A DNA stretch of 8,247 nucleotides from Clostridia bacterium (GTDB taxonomy: Bacteria; Bacillota_A; Clostridia; Christensenellales; Aristaeellaceae): contig JAFRJF010000118.1 in NCBI GenBank assembly GCA_017432405.1, forward strand, positions 1-8,247. Direction: 5' to 3'. Below, piece by piece: positions 5,515 to 8,247 of the stretch. The notes beneath the pieces were generated by a model. It saw nothing but the letters and a program-made list of their open reading frames with translations. It was not told the DNA's origin and made no database searches. Within the stretch, counting starts at the first letter, position 1, and every line of letters begins with the position of its first letter. A program made the position numbers and the translations under genes.

Positions 5515-5719
5515 TATAGAGCGGGAAGCGGACGCCGCCGACGTCATCATCAGCGGCTATGCCATCTCCGGGTGTGACGAAGGCATTCGCGTGTTGAACC
5601 TGAACAACGGCAAAGGGGCCGCCGTATTCATGCCCGACGGCACGCTGATCGAATCCAACATGGACGACATCGAAGCCGCCATCGCCCGGGACTACATGCT
5701 CATGGCATTCCCTGCGTAA
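5507..5719 (+). CDS. Small acidic protein of unknown function, second of an overlapping pair
   Basis: A 70-residue acidic protein starting at the ATG 6 bases after GGAGG (5496-5500). It overlaps the upstream gene by 8 bases. It appears to consist of short strands: ADVIISGYAISGCDEGIRVLN, then GKGAAVFMPDGTLIESNM, then a helix DDIEAAIARDYMLM and a hydrophobic tail. No known motif is visible. The even strand/turn pattern (NLNNGKG, MPDGTL) suggests a small beta-rich domain. Its tight coupling to the 93-residue protein suggests a two-subunit complex; an unusual toxin-antitoxin-like pair is conceivable but nothing in either sequence shows it. Confidence 0.78.
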   Translation: MFDIEREADAADVIISGYAISGCDEGIRVLNLNNGKGAAVFMPDGTLIESNMDDIEAAIARDYMLMAFPA

Positions 5720-5751
5720 ATACTAAAATTAGATGATTCACACTCCTGTAA

Positions 5752-5780
5752 TTGACAAATCCCCCCGACGCGGCTAAAAT
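5752..5780 (+). promoter_or_regulatory. Promoter of the pyrimidine operon
   Basis: A perfect TTGACA (5752-5757) and TAAAAT (5775-5780) are 17 bases apart. Transcription would start near 5787, directly ahead of the first attenuator hairpin and about 157 bases before the pyrC start. Confidence 0.85.
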
Positions 5781-5793
5781 GACAGACAACCAA

Positions 5794-5905
5794 GTGATCT
5801 TTAATTCGGTACGGGATGCCGGCAAGATTGCATGTTGTCGAATCGCTCCGCTGTTCGCGGCGCGCGGTTTGCGTATGTCATCCTGCCGGAAGGGCGGGAT
5901 TTTTT
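5794..5905 (+). promoter_or_regulatory. PyrR-type transcription attenuator in the pyr leader
   Basis: Three competing structures are visible. The first is a binding-type hairpin: ATCTT (5797-5801) with AAGAT (5824-5828), an asymmetric internal loop (TAATT / GC), then CGGTA (5807-5811) with TGCCG (5817-5821) around loop CGGGA. Its text (CTTTAATTCGGT ... CCGGCAAG) resembles PyrR binding loops of Bacillota pyr leaders, although the loop is shorter than the usual GNGAGG form. The second is an antiterminator: 5819-5834 pairs with 5874-5889 at 14 of 16 positions, two of them G-U. It uses the 3' arm of the first hairpin and the 5' arm of the terminator. The third is a terminator at 5880-5905. In the known mechanism PyrR with UMP stabilises the first hairpin, freeing the terminator. 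No pyrR gene is in the window. Confidence 0.72.
5880..5905 (+). terminator. Attenuator terminator upstream of pyrC
   Basis: An 8-bp stem, ATCCTGCC (5880-5887) with GGCGGGAT (5893-5900) including one G-U pair, has a GGAAG loop and is followed directly by a T-run (5900-5905). It ends 38 bases before the pyrC start codon, so it can stop the operon before its first gene. Its 5' arm is shared with the antiterminator. Confidence 0.82.
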
Positions 5906-5943
5906 CTTGCCCGGCATTCGCCGAAGGAAAGGGAGGAAGCCCC

Positions 5944-7197
5944 TTGCAGCGAACGATCAGCGGCGTGATGGCCCTCGTGGACGGGCGTTTTGTCCCGTCG
6001 GATATCTCCGTCGACGGCGGCAAAATTGTTTCCGTTTCCCCCGCCGCCAAGCCCGTTTCGGATTCTCCCCTGTATGCGTTTCCCGGCTTCACAGATGTGC
6101 ACGTCCATCTGCGCGAGCCGGGTTTTTCCTATAAGGAGACCCTGCGCACCGGCACGCTGGCGGCGGCGAGGGGCGGCTATACCACGGTCTGCGCCATGCC
6201 GAACCTGAACCCGGTGCCCGACAGCGCCGAGCACCTGCGGCTGGAGCTGGAGCGCATTGAGCGGGACGCGGTGATCGAAGTGCGCCCCTACGGCGCGATT
6301 ACCGTGAACGAGGCCGGAGCGGCCCTTGCCGACATGGACGCCCTGGCGGCGCGGGTGGTCGCCTTCTCCGACGACGGCCACGGCGTGCAGTCCGACGCCA
6401 TGATGTGCGCGGCGATGACCCGGGCGAAGTTCCTGGGCCGGCTCATCGCCGCCCACTGCGAGGACAACGCCCTGCTGCATGGCGGCTGCATCCACGACGG
6501 CGAATACGCCCGCGCCCACGGCCTCAGGGGCATCTGCTCCGAGAGCGAATGGGGCCAGATCGCCCGGGACATCGGGCTGGTCCGTCAAACCGGCTGCGCC
6601 TACCACATCTGCCACATCTCCACCAAGGAGAGCGTTGAAATCATCCGCCGGGCCAAAGCCGAGGGCGTGGACGTCTCCTGCGAGACCGCCCCCCACTACC
6701 TGCTGCTCACCGAGGACGACCTTCAGGACGAGGGCCGCTTCAAGATGAACCCGCCGGTCCGGGAAAAGGCGGACCGGGCGGCGCTGCTCCAGGGCCTTGT
6801 GGACGGCACCGTCGACATGATCGCCACCGACCACGCCCCCCACAGCGCCGAAGAGAAGTCAAAGGGCCTCGCCGGCAGCGCCATGGGCATCGTGGGCCTG
6901 GAGACCGCCTTCCCGCTGCTGTACACGCACCTGGTGAAAAGGCAGGGGCTGATCCCGCTGGAAAGGCTGGTAGACCTGATGTCCACGGCCCCCGCCAAGC
7001 GCTTCGGCCTGGCGGATAACGCCATCATCCCCGGCGCGGACGCGAACCTGGCCCTCTGGGACCTGGACGCCGAATATGAAATCGACCCGAACGACTTCCT
7101 TTCGATGGGCAGGGCCACGCCCTTTGCGGGGTGGAAGGTGAACGGCATGTGCATGGAGACGCTGTATAAGGGCAACACCGTCTGGCGCGCGACATAG
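5944..7197 (+). CDS. pyrC: Dihydroorotase, class I
   Basis: This 417-residue enzyme interconverts carbamoyl aspartate and dihydroorotate, the third step of UMP synthesis, in the cytoplasm. Amidohydrolase landmarks are complete: FPGFTDVHVHLREPG (46-60, metal ligands H53 and H55), CAMPNLNPVPDS (83-94, substrate binding), FSDDG (141-145, D143/D144), AHCED (H171), HICHIST (H224) and ATDHAPH (294-300, catalytic D296). The length is normal for the family. The start is TTG at 5944, set by GGGAGG (5931-5936) 7 bases upstream and by the protein's usual beginning. The same frame stays open back to an ATG at 5758 and beyond, but that stretch is the promoter and attenuator. The gene is the first of the operon, followed after 14 bases by the adenylyltransferase-like gene. 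It lacks the extra N-terminal residues of fused or inactive homologues. Confidence 0.95.
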   Translation: MQRTISGVMALVDGRFVPSDISVDGGKIVSVSPAAKPVSDSPLYAFPGFTDVHVHLREPGFSYKETLRTGTLAAARGGYTTVCAMPNLNPVPDSAEHLRLELERIERDAVIEVRPYGAITVNEAGAALADMDALAARVVAFSDDGHGVQSDAMMCAAMTRAKFLGRLIAAHCEDNALLHGGCIHDGEYARAHGLRGICSESEWGQIARDIGLVRQTGCAYHICHISTKESVEIIRRAKAEGVDVSCETAPHYLLLTEDDLQDEGRFKMNPPVREKADRAALLQGLVDGTVDMIATDHAPHSAEEKSKGLAGSAMGIVGLETAFPLLYTHLVKRQGLIPLERLVDLMSTAPAKRFGLADNAIIPGADANLALWDLDAEYEIDPNDFLSMGRATPFAGWKVNGMCMETLYKGNTVWRAT

Positions 7198-7211
7198 AGG
7201 GGCATCCAGCC

Positions 7212-8072
7212 ATGAGGACCGAGCGCGAGATCATCGACCGCGTCCTGGCGCTGGCCGCAGCGGACGACGGCGTCCGGGCGGTCATCAGGACCGACCTGCT
7301 GCCCGTGCGGGAGTACCTGCACAGCTTCAATTTCATATTCGTCGTAAACGACATTGGCAGGTATGACGGCGACGTCTTCCGGGACAGCCTCGGCGAGCGG
7401 ATACTGCTGTTCCGGGCCGACAGGCGCTATCCGGAGCTGTTCCCGGGCGCGAAGGCCCACCTGATGGTGTTTGCAGACGGCATGACGATCGTCATACAGA
7501 CCATGGGCCGGGACGCCTTCCTGGAGCGGACCGACGCAGGGCATGAAGGGCGGGACGTCTGGATCGGCGAAACCTTTCAAAAGCTGCTGGACAAGGACGG
7601 GCTGTTGGCCCTGGAGGACCGCCTGGAGGAGCGCCAGACCCTCTTCTCGGAAAACCCCACGGAAGCGGCGTTCGCGGACGCCTGCGACGAGTTCTGGTGG
7701 GTGATGAAGACCTTCGCGGAATACACCCTGCGCAGGGAGCTGCCCGCCGCGATGTACTACCTGAACGTGTCCGTCCGCGACCTGCTGAACCATATGCTGC
7801 GCTGGCACATCGCGCTGCGCGCCGGAGGGCCCGTGGATATGGGCATCCTCGACAGCCATCTGGAGCAGCTGCTGGAGGAGGACCTGTTCCGGCTGTACCG
7901 GGCGACCTGGCCCGACGCCCAATACCCGCATATTTGGGAGGCTTTCGACGCCGCGGCCAGGCTGTGGCACGAGGCGGGGAGCAGGGTCGCAAAAGAATGC
8001 GGATTCAAATACCCGCATGAAACGGAAAAAAGCATGCTGGCATTCATACGGAACCTCGGGAAACTCAAATAG
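7212..8072 (+). CDS. ANT(6)-like aminoglycoside adenylyltransferase homologue lacking catalytic residues
   Basis: A 286-residue protein of the streptomycin adenylyltransferase family (AadE/AadK, ANT(6)). The frame matches along its length: [22 protein letters not shown] at the start, [16 protein letters not shown] (75-90), then the C-terminal helical domain with [19 protein letters not shown] (158-176), [10 protein letters not shown] (196-205), [16 protein letters not shown] (241-256) and YP near 267. Enzymes of the family, as I recall them, have a GSRAN motif, a DYD pair and a third aspartate in IDLTL. Here those places read DLLP (28-31), SFN (38-40) and IVIQT (93-97, V94). All three metal-binding acids are missing, so transfer of AMP is unlikely. 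The rest looks well kept, with no stops or frameshifts, so it is probably a working pseudoenzyme, perhaps ligand-binding. GAGGGG lies 9 bases before the ATG. It sits between pyrC and carB, 14 and 35 bases away. Confidence 0.85.
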   Translation: MRTEREIIDRVLALAAADDGVRAVIRTDLLPVREYLHSFNFIFVVNDIGRYDGDVFRDSLGERILLFRADRRYPELFPGAKAHLMVFADGMTIVIQTMGRDAFLERTDAGHEGRDVWIGETFQKLLDKDGLLALEDRLEERQTLFSENPTEAAFADACDEFWWVMKTFAEYTLRRELPAAMYYLNVSVRDLLNHMLRWHIALRAGGPVDMGILDSHLEQLLEEDLFRLYRATWPDAQYPHIWEAFDAAARLWHEAGSRVAKECGFKYPHETEKSMLAFIRNLGKLK

Positions 8073-8107
8073 CCTTCCCCTCGACCAAATCTACGGAGGT
8101 AAACACC

Positions 8108-8247
8108 ATGTCAAAGCGCACAGACATCAAGAAAGTCCTGATCATCGGCTCCGGCCCCATCGTCATCGGGCAGGCGGCGGAATTCGACTACGCGGGCACC
8201 CAGGCGTGCCTGGCGCTGAAGGAGGAGGGCAACGAGGTCAGCCTCTG
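8108..8247 (+). CDS. carB: Carbamoyl phosphate synthase large subunit, N-terminus (cut by right edge)
   Basis: The first 46 codons of the large subunit of carbamoyl phosphate synthase, which makes carbamoyl phosphate from glutamine-derived ammonia, bicarbonate and two ATP for pyrimidine and arginine synthesis. Residues 9-35, opening with [20 protein letters not shown] and continuing AGTQACL, are the highly conserved N-terminal pre-ATP-grasp segment. GGAGG (8095-8099) lies 8 bases before the ATG. It follows the adenylyltransferase-like gene by 35 bases and belongs to the same transcript. carB usually follows carA (the glutaminase subunit) directly; carA is absent upstream here. About 1,000 residues lie outside the window. 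Confidence 0.95.
   Translation, partial: MSKRTDIKKVLIIGSGPIVIGQAAEFDYAGTQACLALKEEGNEVSL

Noticed and set aside
5752..5943. 64-residue N-terminal extension of pyrC
   Set aside because: It spans the -35, -10, binding hairpin and terminator of the leader, matches nothing in dihydroorotases, and a GGGAGG site places the start at TTG 5944.
5878..8018. Long minus-strand open frames (321 and 431 codons) opposite pyrC and the adenylyltransferase-like gene
   Set aside because: They are shadows of GC-rich coding sequence, with repetitive low-complexity translations and no ribosome sites; the plus-strand genes have full family motifs.
1..8247. tRNA, rRNA or CRISPR array
   Set aside because: I saw no cloverleaf with conserved arms, no rRNA-like stretch, and no regularly spaced direct repeats with unique spacers; the 7-base repeat at 1361-1395 has no spacers.

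Overview
The window looks like the chromosome of a GC-rich member of the Clostridia (Bacillota). Evidence for this is the run of strong Shine-Dalgarno sites (GGAGG, AGGAGG), good sigma-A-type promoters, a PyrR-type attenuator ahead of pyrimidine genes, an azlCD pair, a family II pyrophosphatase, and scattered short hairpin repeats with a GGGGACGGTTCTC core. No genus can be named from this alone.

Layout. (1) 1-1250 is visibly AT-richer than the rest. It holds the start of a leftward gene that runs off the left edge (possibly transposase-related), a leftward secreted protein of unknown function, and a divergent rightward XRE-type regulator. (2) 1250-1406 is a convergent gap with a long hairpin repeat (copy A) and a 7-bp tandem repeat. 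(3) 1407-2582, leftward, encodes a DHH/DHHA2 family II inorganic pyrophosphatase that carries an N-terminal signal peptide, which is unusual for this normally cytoplasmic enzyme. (4) 2583-3194 has no intact gene. It holds the pyrophosphatase promoter, hairpin copy B, a MATE transporter remnant that ends inside copy B, the remnant's probable old promoter, hairpin copy C, and the azlC promoter. (5) 3195-4222 is azlC-azlD, a branched-chain amino acid exporter pair with a 4-base overlap. (6) 4340-5164 is a second secreted protein of unknown function that shares landmarks with the one at 178-813. (7) 5233-5719 is a two-gene overlapping cassette of small unknown proteins with its own strong promoter. 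(8) From 5752 to the right edge is a pyrimidine operon: near-consensus promoter, PyrR-type attenuator, pyrC (TTG start), an ANT(6)-like protein that has lost its catalytic residues, and the start of carB.

How the genes work together. pyrC and carB are both de novo UMP biosynthesis genes and appear to be co-transcribed under attenuation control by uridine nucleotides. The adenylyltransferase-like gene sits between them in the same transcript with short spacings and healthy ribosome sites, so it is expressed with them although it looks catalytically dead. azlCD forms its own unit. The remaining genes are single transcription units separated by repeat-rich spacers.

The observations most worth a second look are the pseudo-adenylyltransferase inside the pyr operon, the exported pyrophosphatase, and the three-copy hairpin element, whose core is conserved while its flanking words change together so that they stay complementary.
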